64,000 nucleotides of DNA. It comes from Lacipirellulaceae bacterium (GTDB taxonomy: Bacteria > Planctomycetota > Planctomycetia > Pirellulales > Lacipirellulaceae). Shown here piece after piece: positions 45,145-54,151 of this stretch. The position numbers and the translations under genes were made by a program. Below the pieces are notes generated by a model, which worked only from the letters and a program-made list of their open reading frames with translations, was not told the origin of the DNA and did not search any database. The number at the start of each line of letters is the position of its first letter. The stretch's first letter is position 1. The DNA lies in the NCBI GenBank assembly GCA_040218535.1, contig JAVJRG010000012.1, positions 868,001-932,000 on the forward strand. The letters run 5' to 3'.

Positions 45145-45606
45145 ATGCGACGCCATCGGTTATCACTGATTGTTTGCTTAGGATGCGCATTGATCGGAGG
45201 GTGTGGCGACGGCAAAGACCTTGCCCCTGTAAAGGGCACAGTGACCTTTGAGGGCAAGCCAGTCGCGAATGCAACTGTTACGTTTTCTCCTGCTGAAGAA
45301 GGTCCACTGAGCATTGGTACGACCACCGCTGATGGTACCTACGAGCTTACCCAAACAGGACCCGAACGTCTTCCAGGCGCACAAGTAGGACAGCATAAGA
45401 TTAGCATTTCAGCCATCGAGCAACAGATAAGCGGAGAAGCCGATGTGCCAGAAGGAGACAGCTTTGGCTCACTAGGTCTATCCGCCCAGAAAACCAAAAC
45501 GCGTTACCTAATACCGCCAAAGTACAGCAGCAACAGAACTTCCGGCCTCACTTTCGAGGTGAAAGCCGGCGAAGATAACGTTGCCGATTTCAAGCTTGAA
45601 AAATGA
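45145..45606 (+). CDS. Carboxypeptidase-regulatory-like lipoprotein 1
   Basis: A 153-residue lipoprotein: signal SLIVCLGCALIGGC (lipobox IGGC) then one beta-sandwich: LAPVKGTVTFEGKPVANATV, TTTADGTYELTQTG, VGQHKISISAI. Such small domains accompany DUF1559 genes in planctomycetes. Function unknown. Similar in plan to the next gene, suggesting a tandem duplication. Confidence 0.85.
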   Translation: MRRHRLSLIVCLGCALIGGCGDGKDLAPVKGTVTFEGKPVANATVTFSPAEEGPLSIGTTTADGTYELTQTGPERLPGAQVGQHKISISAIEQQISGEADVPEGDSFGSLGLSAQKTKTRYLIPPKYSSNRTSGLTFEVKAGEDNVADFKLEK

Positions 45607-45660
45607 ATGCCCTAAGGGGTGTTTATTCGAGCGACCAAACTCTTATTGTCACGAATCCAG

Positions 45661-46167
45661 ATGAAGCAATTTCCCGATTGCTGTAGATGCTCCTTTCGAC
45701 CTTTCTATGCGTCCAGCGTGCTGTTTGCCGTCATGTTTTCGGTCGGCTGCGGAGAACCTTCGCCGTTTTCCGAAGTCACAGGCACGGTGACGCTCGATGG
45801 TCAGCCGGTTTCCGATGCGACCGTTGCCTTTCGACCCTCGGGAGGAGGTCGTAGTGCTTACGGCGTTACCAAAGCGGATGGGACCTACGAGCTCTCGACG
45901 CTAAAGCCTGGTGACGGGGCTCTGCCTGGGACTCACAAAGTTACCATCCGAGCCGTCGATATCGAGAAGGATGCAGAGGCGGAAGCCCTAGCCCGGGAGC
46001 ACGGATCGCTCTCAGACATGATGCCTACGGGCAAGAAGAAAAAGAAACCCAAGGAGGTCTGGCGGGTACCGAAGGTTTACTCTCAGCTCGACAGCTCAGG
46101 CCTTGAATTCACCGTCGAAGAAGGCGGCGGCAATCAGGCGGATTTCCCACTGAAGTCGGATTCCTGA
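45661..46167 (+). CDS. Carboxypeptidase-regulatory-like lipoprotein 2
   Basis: A 168-residue lipoprotein from ATG 45661 (a GTG at 45619 would add 14 residues). Signal ends SVGC; the domain is [42 protein letters not shown], with an inserted basic stretch ([11 protein letters not shown]). It shares the GTVT-x-x-GxPV-x-x-ATV core with the preceding protein. Confidence 0.83.
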   Translation: MKQFPDCCRCSFRPFYASSVLFAVMFSVGCGEPSPFSEVTGTVTLDGQPVSDATVAFRPSGGGRSAYGVTKADGTYELSTLKPGDGALPGTHKVTIRAVDIEKDAEAEALAREHGSLSDMMPTGKKKKKPKEVWRVPKVYSQLDSSGLEFTVEEGGGNQADFPLKSDS

Positions 46168-46261
46168 GAGAGTCGCCCTTAAGTCGTCATCCAGGTTTTG
46201 CCTGTGTTGCGATATCGCGAATAATATAGTCAAGACGCTTATCCGATACCTTCTACTCAAT

Positions 46262-47383
46262 ATGTCAGAGGTAGATACCATGATTTCCATTAAGCACAAA
46301 AGAAACCGAAGCACTCAGGGTGCCAACCGAGGTTTTACCCTCGTCGAACTTCTGGTCGTGATTGCGATCATCGGCGTGCTTGTCGGCTTGCTGCTTCCAG
46401 CAGTGCAAGCCGCCCGTGAAGCGGCACGGCGGGGGCAGTGTCAGAACAACTTGAAACAGCTCGGTCTGGCGGCCATGAATTTCGAGTCCACCAACGAACA
46501 TTTTCCCACCAGCGGTGCCCGGACGAGCGATGTTTGGTGGACCAACGACGTTTCGACTGGTACCTATGGTGGCGGTTCCAAATGGCCGCGTGAGACCGCT
46601 GGCTGGTGCTATCAGATCTTGTCGTATATGGAACTCGGATCCATCGCAGATCAAAGGACTGCGACCCGTCCGCTGCACACCGGCGTCGCTCCACTAAGCG
46701 AAGTGCCGCTACCAATGATGACCTGCCCAACGCGTGGTGTGCGTATCTGGACGGAGAGCACTGGTTTGGTGAGTTGGTTCTGTGGTGACTACGCGAACTT
46801 CGAAGGTCGAGTTCGAGAGGTCGAGCCAGGTGACCCCAATAATCTGGAGCCACCACTGGTGCTTGATCCCTTTGACTACGAGCAATCGATGATGACCATG
46901 GAGTGGTATTCAGGGCTGATCGGTCGTGCGGGGTGGATTCAAAGTTGGAGGCAGAGCTCGAGTACGGGCAATCCACTGACTGCAGGACCGAAGATCGGTA
47001 TCAAGAATTGCGAAGATGGTACCTCGAACACAATGATGTTTGCGGAATCATCACAGTGGGTTGATGCCTATCGCGGCATCAATCCCACCCATTGGCGGAT
47101 GGTTGGCAACGTGGGCGGTGTGTTTGCTCCAGGCATCTGGACGAACGGTCGGGTGAACTTGCCGGGCGGATGGGATAGCTCGATTAAGGGCGATGGAGAA
47201 CCTAGAGATCTAGGACCTTGGGGGACGTTTGAGCAAGGTTTCGGTTCCGCTCATCCGGGCATCATTAATTCGGTCTTCGGCGACGGCTCAGTTCGCACAA
47301 TCAGCGACAGTATCGATGATCACACTTTCCGCAACCTTTGCGAGCGTTCGGACGGTCTTGTTGTCGATGCCGATTCGCTATGA
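46262..47383 (+). CDS. Second DUF1559 domain protein
   Basis: A 373-residue DUF1559 protein. Methylation helix [20 protein letters not shown] then [20 protein letters not shown]; body motifs [37 protein letters not shown], and ending [20 protein letters not shown]. The start is ATG 46262 or ATG 46280; both leave the helix intact. A lipoprotein gene follows at 47446, apparently in the same transcription unit. Confidence 0.93.
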   Translation: MSEVDTMISIKHKRNRSTQGANRGFTLVELLVVIAIIGVLVGLLLPAVQAAREAARRGQCQNNLKQLGLAAMNFESTNEHFPTSGARTSDVWWTNDVSTGTYGGGSKWPRETAGWCYQILSYMELGSIADQRTATRPLHTGVAPLSEVPLPMMTCPTRGVRIWTESTGLVSWFCGDYANFEGRVREVEPGDPNNLEPPLVLDPFDYEQSMMTMEWYSGLIGRAGWIQSWRQSSSTGNPLTAGPKIGIKNCEDGTSNTMMFAESSQWVDAYRGINPTHWRMVGNVGGVFAPGIWTNGRVNLPGGWDSSIKGDGEPRDLGPWGTFEQGFGSAHPGIINSVFGDGSVRTISDSIDDHTFRNLCERSDGLVVDADSL

Positions 47384-47445
47384 TCTCTACAGCGTGATGC
47401 CCGCAGCGTTACTGTCATGTTGCCTTTTCATGAAGGGATTTTGCT

Positions 47446-47949
47446 TTGTTTCCCAGTGATAAACGAATACTAGTTCGCTTGTTAAGCTTTGCCTTCGTAG
47501 TCATCGTTGCCGTGGGTTGCGGCGATAGCGTGCCGACGCTTGCTGATGTGAACAATACGAACATCAAGAAACTTCGTGGTGCCTACGGTCTTTACTTAGT
47601 GAACCACGGCATGAAGGGACCGGAAAACGAGGAGGAGTTCAAGCAGTACCTCAAGACTGATGAGGGTGCCAAGGTCAAGATGGGCCGCATGGGCGTCACG
47701 CCTGAAATGGTCGACAGTATTTTTATCTCTGACAGAGATGGGAAGCCCTTCAAGATCCGCTATGGCCTGAAAGGCTTAGGCGATCATGCCATCATATTTG
47801 AAGAGGTTGGCGTTGAAGGCAAGCGACAGATTTCCTTCATTGAACCTAGGGAAGTGGGAGCAGAAGAGTACGAGCAGCTCTGGAACGGTGCTCGCCCGAA
47901 GAACACTGTCGATGGCAATGCAGAAATGACGAAGGCGTTCGATGGTTGA
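47446..47949 (+). CDS. Small lipoprotein following DUF1559 gene
   Basis: A 167-residue lipoprotein, apparent TTG start, signal LLSFAFVVIVAVGC. The mature region (LADVNNTNIKKLRGAYGLYL, NEEEFKQYLKTDEGAKVKMG, RDGKPFKIRYGLKG) matches a type often encoded after DUF1559 genes. Function unknown. Confidence 0.78.
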   Translation: MFPSDKRILVRLLSFAFVVIVAVGCGDSVPTLADVNNTNIKKLRGAYGLYLVNHGMKGPENEEEFKQYLKTDEGAKVKMGRMGVTPEMVDSIFISDRDGKPFKIRYGLKGLGDHAIIFEEVGVEGKRQISFIEPREVGAEEYEQLWNGARPKNTVDGNAEMTKAFDG

Positions 47950-47960
47950 ATAGCCATATC

Positions 47961-48000
47961 AAAAAAACATCCCACGCAGCCTTGCGGCCACGCGGGATGG
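47961..48000 (-). terminator. Intrinsic terminator for the DUF4394 gene
   Basis: On the minus strand, a stem CATCCCGCGTGG/CTGCGTGGGATG is followed by seven T (complement of 47961-47967). It lies 36 bp after the stop of the minus-strand PEP-CTERM gene. Confidence 0.82.
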
Positions 48001-48035
48001 AGTTGGGGTTCGTTTAGTTCGTAGCGTTTCAGCTA

Positions 48036-48947
48036 CTAGGCCTTGCGGCGGCGGAGACCTAAGCCGCAGGCGGCCAGGGCGAACATCGTCAGGCTGGCCG
48101 GTTCGGGGATGAACTCGTCGGGAACAAACTGACGGGGGATGACCGTGAGATCACGAATCAGGTCGCCCGAGATGAAGGTTCCGAGCGAAGAAGCAGCACC
48201 CGTACCAAGGTTGACGGTGTAAAGCATACTGTTTGGGCCAGATTGCAGGTTGGCGTAAGCAATGCCGGTGTCGCCACTAATGTCGAGGCCAAGCTCGTTG
48301 GTCAACGGGCTCACACCAAGGCTACCTACGGTGACCAAAGTACCAGCATTGTTGGCGACCGTGACGAGCACGCCCAGATCGCTGTCGATGCCGTACTGTT
48401 GAGTCGAGGTCGCACCGGGGAGACTATTTGTGTAGCCGATGCCTGCGATGTTCGGGTCTTCGCCCTCATTGGGATCGCCCACGGCGTAGAAGACATCCGT
48501 CTTCTCGACAGGTAGAAGATACTGGCCTGTGTCGCCGCTAATGACGCGGTTGTCGTTGGCGTCGGTAATGATGCGAGCGAACTGGCCGCTCATGAAGGCA
48601 GGATTGAAGTCGAAAGCAAAGCTGACACCAGGGACGCGTGGATCGTAGGTGCCAACCAAGGTGGCGTCGAACGTCGTCGGGTTCAGCGTGAAGACATTTT
48701 CCCGATCGTCAAGCAGGTAGATATCGCCGGTAGCGGGGCGGAAGTCGATCGCTTCGAGATTCGAGCCGGCGGGTAAGCCGCGAATGGCTCCTCCATCAAG
48801 CAGGATGGAAGGGTCTGAACTGTTGACGATGGCGATGTCGTTTTGCGTCGTTAGTGCATAGATAAGTTCAGCCGAAGCACTACGCAAGTGTGCGAGGCTG
48901 ATCGCTGCGAAGAGCGCAGCGAAAAGAGCGAGTTTGTGTAATCTCAT
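48036..48947 (-). CDS. DUF4394 PEP-CTERM sorting domain protein
   Basis: A 303-residue exported protein. ATG 48947 gives signal peptide LALFAALFAAISLAHLRSAS. The body is a DUF4394 beta-propeller-like domain: LIYALTTQNDIAIVNSSDPS, AIDFRPATGDIYLLDD, FAFDFNPAF, TQQYGIDSDLGVLVTVANN. The C-terminal anchor IPEPASLTMFALAACGLGLR with RRRK is a PEP-CTERM signal. Role unknown, cell-surface or secreted after sorting. Confidence 0.9.
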   Translation of the reverse strand: MRLHKLALFAALFAAISLAHLRSASAELIYALTTQNDIAIVNSSDPSILLDGGAIRGLPAGSNLEAIDFRPATGDIYLLDDRENVFTLNPTTFDATLVGTYDPRVPGVSFAFDFNPAFMSGQFARIITDANDNRVISGDTGQYLLPVEKTDVFYAVGDPNEGEDPNIAGIGYTNSLPGATSTQQYGIDSDLGVLVTVANNAGTLVTVGSLGVSPLTNELGLDISGDTGIAYANLQSGPNSMLYTVNLGTGAASSLGTFISGDLIRDLTVIPRQFVPDEFIPEPASLTMFALAACGLGLRRRKA

Positions 48948-49375
48948 TAGGACTACCCCTCTCAAACGATGTGAAAACTAGTGATGTAAACTCAAACAGG
49001 GTGGCCCAAGACCCCGAGTTTAGTGACTCATGGAAGACGCACAAGTGTTTAATGCAAGTGGAAGCCCGATCGTTGGGTCACTTCCACAGTCACTTGCGGC
49101 CTTCAATAAGACTTACGGGCTGCGGGCAGCGCTGGATTTGAAAAACCTACAAATGCTTTTCAGGAGCGAATAGAACTCAGAGTGAAGTGCCAAACGGGGA
49201 CTGTCCACACCTTTCGATTGACTTGTTTCACAAGTGATACTGAGAAGAATGCACTAATCGACCACACTTTGAAGACGAAAAATGTAACGCATTTACATGG
49301 CCTGACTGTTTCGCGTGGGATAATCTCTCGCTGACTTTTGATGAAATGAGAACTTGGACCCGATGGACACAGGGG
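48948..49375. other. Intergenic region without recognised features
   Basis: About 430 bp upstream of the DUF4394 gene and downstream of the DUF1579 gene. I see no gene, long palindrome or terminator here; the promoter of the DUF4394 gene should lie near its left end. Confidence 0.5.
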
Positions 49376-49972
49376 TCACTTCTTTTCCTTGGCCATCAGC
49401 GATGAATGGGGTTCGACTCGTCGCATTTCACCAGTCATGAAGGCCTGCCATTTGCCGTCTGGGCCCATGATTTCGGAGGTGGCCAGGATCAAGTCTGCGG
49501 ATTTGAATTCGTAGCTATCGCGGTACTTAGTGAGCTTGTTTTGGTCCATCATATCTGGACCCTCGGCGACCAGCGTGAGCTTCTTTCCGGTCTCGTCGAC
49601 CGTTCCCTCATAGTGCCAGAGTTGACCCATCATCGAGTCGATCCAGATGCCGACATACTTCTTCTTCTTTGCGTCGTAACCAACGGTTTGCAGGGCTTTA
49701 AAGTCGCCGTTGCCAAGTCCTTCCCCCCGCACTTCGTTGACAACCCAGAACTTACCGAGCATGCGTGACTTCATCGAGCCTTTGAACTGGACGGCAGGCT
49801 GTTCGGGCGTGGCGACGGTTTTGGAGAGGGATTCCCAATGGCCAGTGAATTGCTCGAGCCAGTGGTGCTGCTTTGCGGGGGTGGGGAATTGAGGCGGCTG
49901 GGCCTTCGCGCTTGACAGAAATGAGGGGCAAAACACGAGACAGGTTGCCAAAAAGTAAAGTCGCGATTTCAT
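49376..49972 (-). CDS. DUF1579 domain secreted protein
   Basis: A 198-residue protein. ATG 49972 starts a signal peptide (LYFLATCLVFCPSFLSSAKA). The DUF1579 domain is recognisable from HHWLEQFTGHWESLSKTVAT, MLGKFWVVNEVRG, VGYDAKKKKYVGIWIDSM and the beta strands that follow. A lipocalin-like barrel is probable; function unknown. It is divergent from the GH16 gene. Confidence 0.87.
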   Translation of the reverse strand: MKSRLYFLATCLVFCPSFLSSAKAQPPQFPTPAKQHHWLEQFTGHWESLSKTVATPEQPAVQFKGSMKSRMLGKFWVVNEVRGEGLGNGDFKALQTVGYDAKKKKYVGIWIDSMMGQLWHYEGTVDETGKKLTLVAEGPDMMDQNKLTKYRDSYEFKSADLILATSEIMGPDGKWQAFMTGEMRRVEPHSSLMAKEKK

Positions 49973-50081
49973 GATTACGAGCCTTTGCGGAACAAGGGTA
50001 AATTGTAGACAATATGGATCAAGAGCTGATTTCAAGGCTTTCCGCCTGCAGCCTTAATTTACCAACTTGAAGGTCATCGCG

Positions 50082-50987
50082 ATGCTAAGTGTTCGATTCT
50101 CTGTTGCTTTTCGTGTTTGTTGCCCTGCCCTGTTTCTGCTTATCGCTTCGATGGGAACAGCTGGGCAGGCGGCGGAAAGTCTCTCCAAGGGGCCGTTTTT
50201 CCTAGAAGGCCAAGATCCAAAGCCAGCCAGACAGAATTGGGTACGCGTCGAAGAGCTTTCCGACGAGTTCGAGGGAAACCAGCTCGACGACATTAAGTGG
50301 AGCAACAGCAAGCAAGAGAACGGCTTTGGCTGGCTGGGGCGACCGCCCGGACTTTTTCGCGCGGAAAATGTCGTCGTCGCGAATGGCATGATGAACGTGA
50401 CCGTCGGAGTGCTTCCTGAGCCGCGAACGATCGGCAGGCAACAATTCTTGTACCAGGGAGCGATTGTCCGTTCGAAACAGCCCTGCATACCGGGGATGTA
50501 TCTTGAAACCAGAATGAAGGCGAACGCTACGGAGATGTCCTCAACATTCTGGCTGATCAGCAATCAACGGCGCAAGCAACGACAGGAGCTGGATATCCAA
50601 GAGTGCGTCGGTCGGACGAGCACATTGACGAAAGAGTGGGCACGAGGTTGGGATCAAATCTTTCACTCGAACTTAATCCGAACCGAGCGCGGCAAGGACA
50701 AAGTGCAAATCCAAGACAGTATCAAGCCGCCGACAAAGAACCATGAACGCTTCTATGTTTACGCTGCCTGGTGGAAGTCGCCCGAGGAGGTCTTGTTCTT
50801 TCTCGACGGTAAGTATGCTTACACCCTCAAGCCAGAGACGGCTTGGGACTTTCCGGCTCATATACACATGGCGATCGAAACTTACGACTGGAACCCCGTG
50901 CCCGTGGATGGCGGACTTATTGCAAAGGGCACGAAAGAGGAGAGAACGACGCAGTACGATTGGGTGAGAGTCTGGCGACTTGAATGA
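50082..50987 (+). CDS. Glycoside hydrolase family 16 enzyme
   Basis: A 301-residue secreted GH16 protein. I prefer ATG 50082 to the TTG at 50067; signal VCCPALFLLIASMGTAGQAA. The jelly-roll active site is ELDIQECVG, that is ExDxxE with both catalytic Glu residues (around 180-185), preceded by SSTFWLISN. RVEELSDEFEGNQLDDIKW at the start and FLDGKYAYTLKPE further on are typical. This variety resembles agarase or porphyranase-like GH16 from marine bacteria, so red-algal galactans are likely substrates. The esterase gene converges on it 4 bp away. Confidence 0.9.
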   Translation: MLSVRFSVAFRVCCPALFLLIASMGTAGQAAESLSKGPFFLEGQDPKPARQNWVRVEELSDEFEGNQLDDIKWSNSKQENGFGWLGRPPGLFRAENVVVANGMMNVTVGVLPEPRTIGRQQFLYQGAIVRSKQPCIPGMYLETRMKANATEMSSTFWLISNQRRKQRQELDIQECVGRTSTLTKEWARGWDQIFHSNLIRTERGKDKVQIQDSIKPPTKNHERFYVYAAWWKSPEEVLFFLDGKYAYTLKPETAWDFPAHIHMAIETYDWNPVPVDGGLIAKGTKEERTTQYDWVRVWRLE

Positions 50988-50991
50988 GTGG

Positions 50992-51804
50992 CTAATTGTC
51001 AACGGAAGATCCGTCGGATGAACTAGCTTTCGAGTTCTCTTCCAGCCAATCGACCCCAGCGCGAATATTCCCGAACGCATCGCCGTGCCAGCCGTGGCCA
51101 CCCTTGTAAGGAACGAGCGTCACCTCGGCCTCAGCGCGGCTGAGCACCTTGGCGGCTTGCTCTGCCATGCGGTAAGGGCAAACACGGTCCTCGCGTGAGT
51201 GGAGCAAATAGTAAGCATGTCCTTTTGCTTTTTTCATGGGCGGCAACTGCCGCGGCTTGAAGACGCTCATTGCGATGAAAGAGCCCTTCACACTCTTGCT
51301 GCTTAACGAAATCGCATAGGCGGCGGGACCACTCGAGGACCAGCTTAGCGTGAAGATTCTGTCCGGGTTGAGCTTTCCCTCTCGCTCTTCAACGCGTGCT
51401 GACACATCATCAATGACCGCCTCGACAAACTGTTCCGTGGAGAACTTCTGCCCCTTCACTTTGTTCTTGGCGGTCGGCCAAACGATCCTTTGCTCGGGTG
51501 TCCATTTCACGGCAACCGGTTGAGCAACGAGGTAGCCCTCCGGTAAGGCGAGCTGCTGAATGCGTTTGACGAACGGATGAAAGTCCGCACTGCCGTCACC
51601 GCCGGGCATGACGAGCATCAAGCTGTAGCCTTCTTCAGGAATTTCTTGTTTGCCGAGTCCAATCAGGAAGTAGCGATTGTTCTCGTCGTCACCGATTCGA
51701 AGATCAACTGAGGGAGGTCCCGCGTTCTTGTCTTCTTGCGCATGAACGGCGTAGGAGAAGAAAAGGCACAAAATGAAACTGCTGATCGGAATAGAACTCT
51801 TCAC
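50992..51804 (-). CDS. Alpha/beta hydrolase (esterase-like), secreted
   Basis: A 270-residue protein, GTG start, signal peptide FILCLFFSYAVHAQ. Alpha/beta fold with nucleophile elbow FTLSWSSSGPAAY (around 160), acid candidate Asp in SREDRVCP and His in YKGGHGWHGD. SLMLVMPGGDGSADFHPF forms the oxyanion region. Likely a carbohydrate or feruloyl-type esterase; the substrate is not determinable. It lies 19 bp after tupC on the same strand but is probably unrelated in function to the transporter. Confidence 0.85.
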   Translation of the reverse strand: MKSSIPISSFILCLFFSYAVHAQEDKNAGPPSVDLRIGDDENNRYFLIGLGKQEIPEEGYSLMLVMPGGDGSADFHPFVKRIQQLALPEGYLVAQPVAVKWTPEQRIVWPTAKNKVKGQKFSTEQFVEAVIDDVSARVEEREGKLNPDRIFTLSWSSSGPAAYAISLSSKSVKGSFIAMSVFKPRQLPPMKKAKGHAYYLLHSREDRVCPYRMAEQAAKVLSRAEAEVTLVPYKGGHGWHGDAFGNIRAGVDWLEENSKASSSDGSSVDN

Positions 51805-51823
51805 TTGAATGGTCCTGTGGAGG

Positions 51824-52390
51824 CTATGCGGTCTCTAGAGTGAACTCGCGTGTAATCGCTAAATCACTCGGCAGTTTACTGGGGCTCGCGATTAGTAGCG
51901 TCGTCTTTTTGAGTTCATTGAGCGTCTGAATCACGAGCTCGGCCGCGTGCTCATCAAGGTCTGCTAGTGGCTCGTCCAAGAGCAACAGCTTGGGATCAGT
52001 TGCTAGTGCCCGTGCTAAGGCTACTCGCCGGCGTTCGCCACCTGAGAGAGTTCGTGCATCACGCTCCGTGAATTTGCCGAGGCCGAGTTTGTCCAACCAA
52101 TCTGTAATCGGGGTGCTCTCAGGACTGCCGTAAACGATGTTTGTTTTGACAGTCCCACGAAAGAGATAGGGTTGCTGATGAACATAGGTTCGTTCTGAGG
52201 GGGAGAACTTGTTAATCAATGTTCCCGTGAAGTCGTTGTCGATGGCGGCGATTGCACGCAGCAGGGTTGTCTTGCCACTGCCGTTGGCTCCAACGATTGC
52301 AATTCGCTCGCCCGCTGCGATGGCGAGTTGCTCGACTTTGCAGATCGGCTTGGCGTTGCGGGTTACTTGGAAGTTTTGAAGGTGGATCAT
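51824..52390 (-). CDS. tupC: Tungstate ABC transporter ATP-binding protein
   Basis: A 188-residue ATPase of a small ABC importer. Walker A GANGSGKTTLLRAI (about 34-47), Q-loop HQQPYLFRGT, signature TLSGGERRRVALARALA, Walker B LLLLDEPLADLDEHA. The protein is short, without a C-terminal regulatory domain. Third gene of a tupA-tupB-tupC operon; identity as tungstate ATPase rests on its neighbours, since the ATPase alone does not tell the substrate. Confidence 0.87.
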   Translation of the reverse strand: MIHLQNFQVTRNAKPICKVEQLAIAAGERIAIVGANGSGKTTLLRAIAAIDNDFTGTLINKFSPSERTYVHQQPYLFRGTVKTNIVYGSPESTPITDWLDKLGLGKFTERDARTLSGGERRRVALARALATDPKLLLLDEPLADLDEHAAELVIQTLNELKKTTLLIASPSKLPSDLAITREFTLETA

Positions 52391-52430
52391 GGAATGTTTC
52401 TTAGCGTCCTTCGCAACTTTGCGTTTAAAT

Positions 52431-53120
52431 TTAGCCTTCCTTAGAGAGTCGCGTCGTCACGAAAAAGGCGATCAGCGCCACGAGCAACAACAGCGAGCTC
52501 ATCGCAAGCCCGCGTTCGAATTCACCACGTCCTGTTTCGAGTGCGGTGGCTGTAGCTAGCGTTCGCGTGCGGTCTTTCAGGTTACCGCCGACAATCATGG
52601 CGATGCCGAGCTCCGTCACGCAACGGGCAAAAGCGGTGAGCACAGCAAGCAGGACGCCGGTGCGAGCTTCGGAAAGATACGTTAGTCCGCGCTTCAGCGG
52701 CGAAGCACCGAGTGTGAATGCCGTTTCGCCAACACGCGGGTCGAGTGAACGAACCGCGCCGTGGGTGAGTCCGACGATAATCGGAAACGCCAAGAGTAGT
52801 TCCCCCGCAACGATTCCCCACGGCGAGTAGAGTAGTTCCAAGGGTCCAAGCGGACCGCGGCGTGAGAACAATGCGTAGCAAACCATGCCTACGAAGACGG
52901 TCGGCAGTGCCATCATGACGCGAGCCAGTAGCACAGCCAGCCCGCGCCCTGGAAACTGCTTTCGTGCGAGCAGGATTCCCAGCGGTATCCCGAAGAGCGC
53001 TGCCAAGCCGACGGCCGTTGTCGAAATCCAGACACTCCGCCATGCAGCTTGCAGCACCAGCGGATCGCCCGAGAGGACGAGCGAGAAGGCTTCGCGAAGG
53101 CTGTTCCAGAGGAGAGACAT
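52431..53120 (-). CDS. tupB: Tungstate ABC transporter permease
   Basis: A 229-residue inner-membrane permease with about six membrane segments (VWISTTAVGLAALFGIPLGI, VLLARVMMALPTVFVGMVCY, SLLLLVALIAFFVTTRL). The permease-ATPase coupling helix is in the EAA-like loop around GETAFTLGASPLKRGLTYLS and GIAMIVGGNLKDRTRTLATA, which is a strong TupB-type stretch. Its ATG lies 3 bp after the tupA stop codon, so the genes are co-translated. Confidence 0.9.
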   Translation of the reverse strand: MSLLWNSLREAFSLVLSGDPLVLQAAWRSVWISTTAVGLAALFGIPLGILLARKQFPGRGLAVLLARVMMALPTVFVGMVCYALFSRRGPLGPLELLYSPWGIVAGELLLAFPIIVGLTHGAVRSLDPRVGETAFTLGASPLKRGLTYLSEARTGVLLAVLTAFARCVTELGIAMIVGGNLKDRTRTLATATALETGRGEFERGLAMSSLLLLVALIAFFVTTRLSKEG

Positions 53121-53155
53121 TGGCTATCGGCTATCGGCTGTTGGCTGTCGGACAG
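53121..53155. repeat. Tandem repeat arm, GGCTATCGGCTATCGGCTG, at the tupA-tupB junction
   Basis: Three near-identical units (GGCTATC, GGCTATC, GGCTGTT) followed by GGCTGTC. It encodes the end of TupA (RQPTADSR) and separates it from tupB. Related single arms are at 22620 and 56631. Confidence 0.6.
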
Positions 53156-53987
53156 GGCTGAATAGTGCTTCGCCCTCAACTTGGAACTTGGCGATCTTTT
53201 GCTGAGCAGTGTCGGAGATCAAGTAATCGATGAAAGCGTTGGCTAGCTTGGCGTTGATGGCGTCGCTCTTTCTAGGATTAACCACTATGACACCGTAAGG
53301 GTTGGCCATCTCGGGGATCTCTTCAGGCGAGCCACTAATCAGTGGGACGAGGTCGACCTTTGACTTGAATCGCAAGTAAGTTCCACGGTCGGTGAGTGCG
53401 TAGCCTTGCATTTCGTCGGCGATGGTCAATGTCGCGCCCATGCCCTGCCCGGTTTCAATGTACTCGCTCCAAGGCGTTAGCCCGCCGGCGTTTTTCCAAA
53501 GTTGCAATTCACGCTTGTGCGTGCCACTGTCGTCGCCGCGGGAGAGGAATTTTGTCTTCGTCGCGGCGATCTTGCGAAGCGCTTCGCTTGGACGGCTGCC
53601 TTTGACGTCGGCAGGGTCGTCCGTTGGGCCGACGATTTCGAACGTATTGGCCATCACGTCCTCGCGCCGAATGCCGTGCCCTGTTTCCATGAAAGCCTCC
53701 TCGGCTGCCCGGGCGTGCACGAGCACGACGTCGACATCGCCGGCCTCGCCCAATTTGAGCGCCTTGCCCGTACCGGTAGCGATCACGTCAACTCTCACGT
53801 TGTGTTGCTTCTCGAAGGCAGGAAGGAGCTCGTCGAGCAAGCCAGAGTCGCGCGTGCTGGTGGTTGTCGCGAGGCGTAAGCTCACGGGTGATGTGGAACC
53901 CGAACAGCCGAGTGTCAATACGATGGCGACACCGAGTAGTCCCACGCAGAGACGCAGAGATCGCAGAGAGTTTAGCCAAGGAGTCAT
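53124..53987 (-). CDS. tupA: Tungstate-binding periplasmic lipoprotein
   Basis: A 287-residue substrate-binding protein. The lipobox is LTLGC with Cys28, so it is probably tethered outside the inner membrane. The ligand motif LATTTSTRDSGLLDELLPAF (TTTS at 41-44) is the signature of TupA, a high-affinity tungstate binder; later RGDDSGTHKRELQLWKNAG and TLTIADEMQGYALTDRGTYL also match. The N-terminal residues (LNSLRSLRLCVGLLG) are encoded by a repeat arm and the C-terminal RQPTADSR by another repeat. Context with AOR and formylmethanofuran dehydrogenase genes supports tungsten rather than only molybdenum uptake. Confidence 0.93.
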   Translation of the reverse strand: MTPWLNSLRSLRLCVGLLGVAIVLTLGCSGSTSPVSLRLATTTSTRDSGLLDELLPAFEKQHNVRVDVIATGTGKALKLGEAGDVDVVLVHARAAEEAFMETGHGIRREDVMANTFEIVGPTDDPADVKGSRPSEALRKIAATKTKFLSRGDDSGTHKRELQLWKNAGGLTPWSEYIETGQGMGATLTIADEMQGYALTDRGTYLRFKSKVDLVPLISGSPEEIPEMANPYGVIVVNPRKSDAINAKLANAFIDYLISDTAQQKIAKFQVEGEALFSPVRQPTADSR

Positions 53988-54078
53988 TCGTAAATGAAGT
54001 ATTTAAACAGGAATAAGTTGGAGTGTGGATCAGGCCGCCGCTGCTCCCTCCGCGTTCTCTGCGCCTTCGCGTGGGACT
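53938..54078. repeat. Palindromic element, CGCAGAGACGCAGAG family, over divergent promoters
   Basis: Left arm 53938-53970 (AGTCCCACGCAGAGACGCAG) lies within the tupA signal-peptide codons; right arm 54044-54078 (inverse, CTCCCTCCGCGTTCTCTGCG) lies upstream of the MoaD-like gene. The loop is over 70 bp and must contain the tupA promoter. Related in unit (CGCAGAG/CGCAAAG) to the arms of the GxxExxY element. Confidence 0.85.
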
Positions 54079-54151
54079 TCAGCATGATTTACTGAAGGGG
54101 CTTCGGCAAGTGAGCGTTGTGATCGCCGCCGGAGCGACTTATGATCGAAGG

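Noticed and set aside
53988-54151. Possible Moco/Tuco-type riboswitch in the tupA-moaD divergent region
   Set aside because: The only strong structure is the repeat palindrome; I could not recognise the conserved riboswitch core. A covariance-model search (Rfam Moco_RNA_motif) would settle it.
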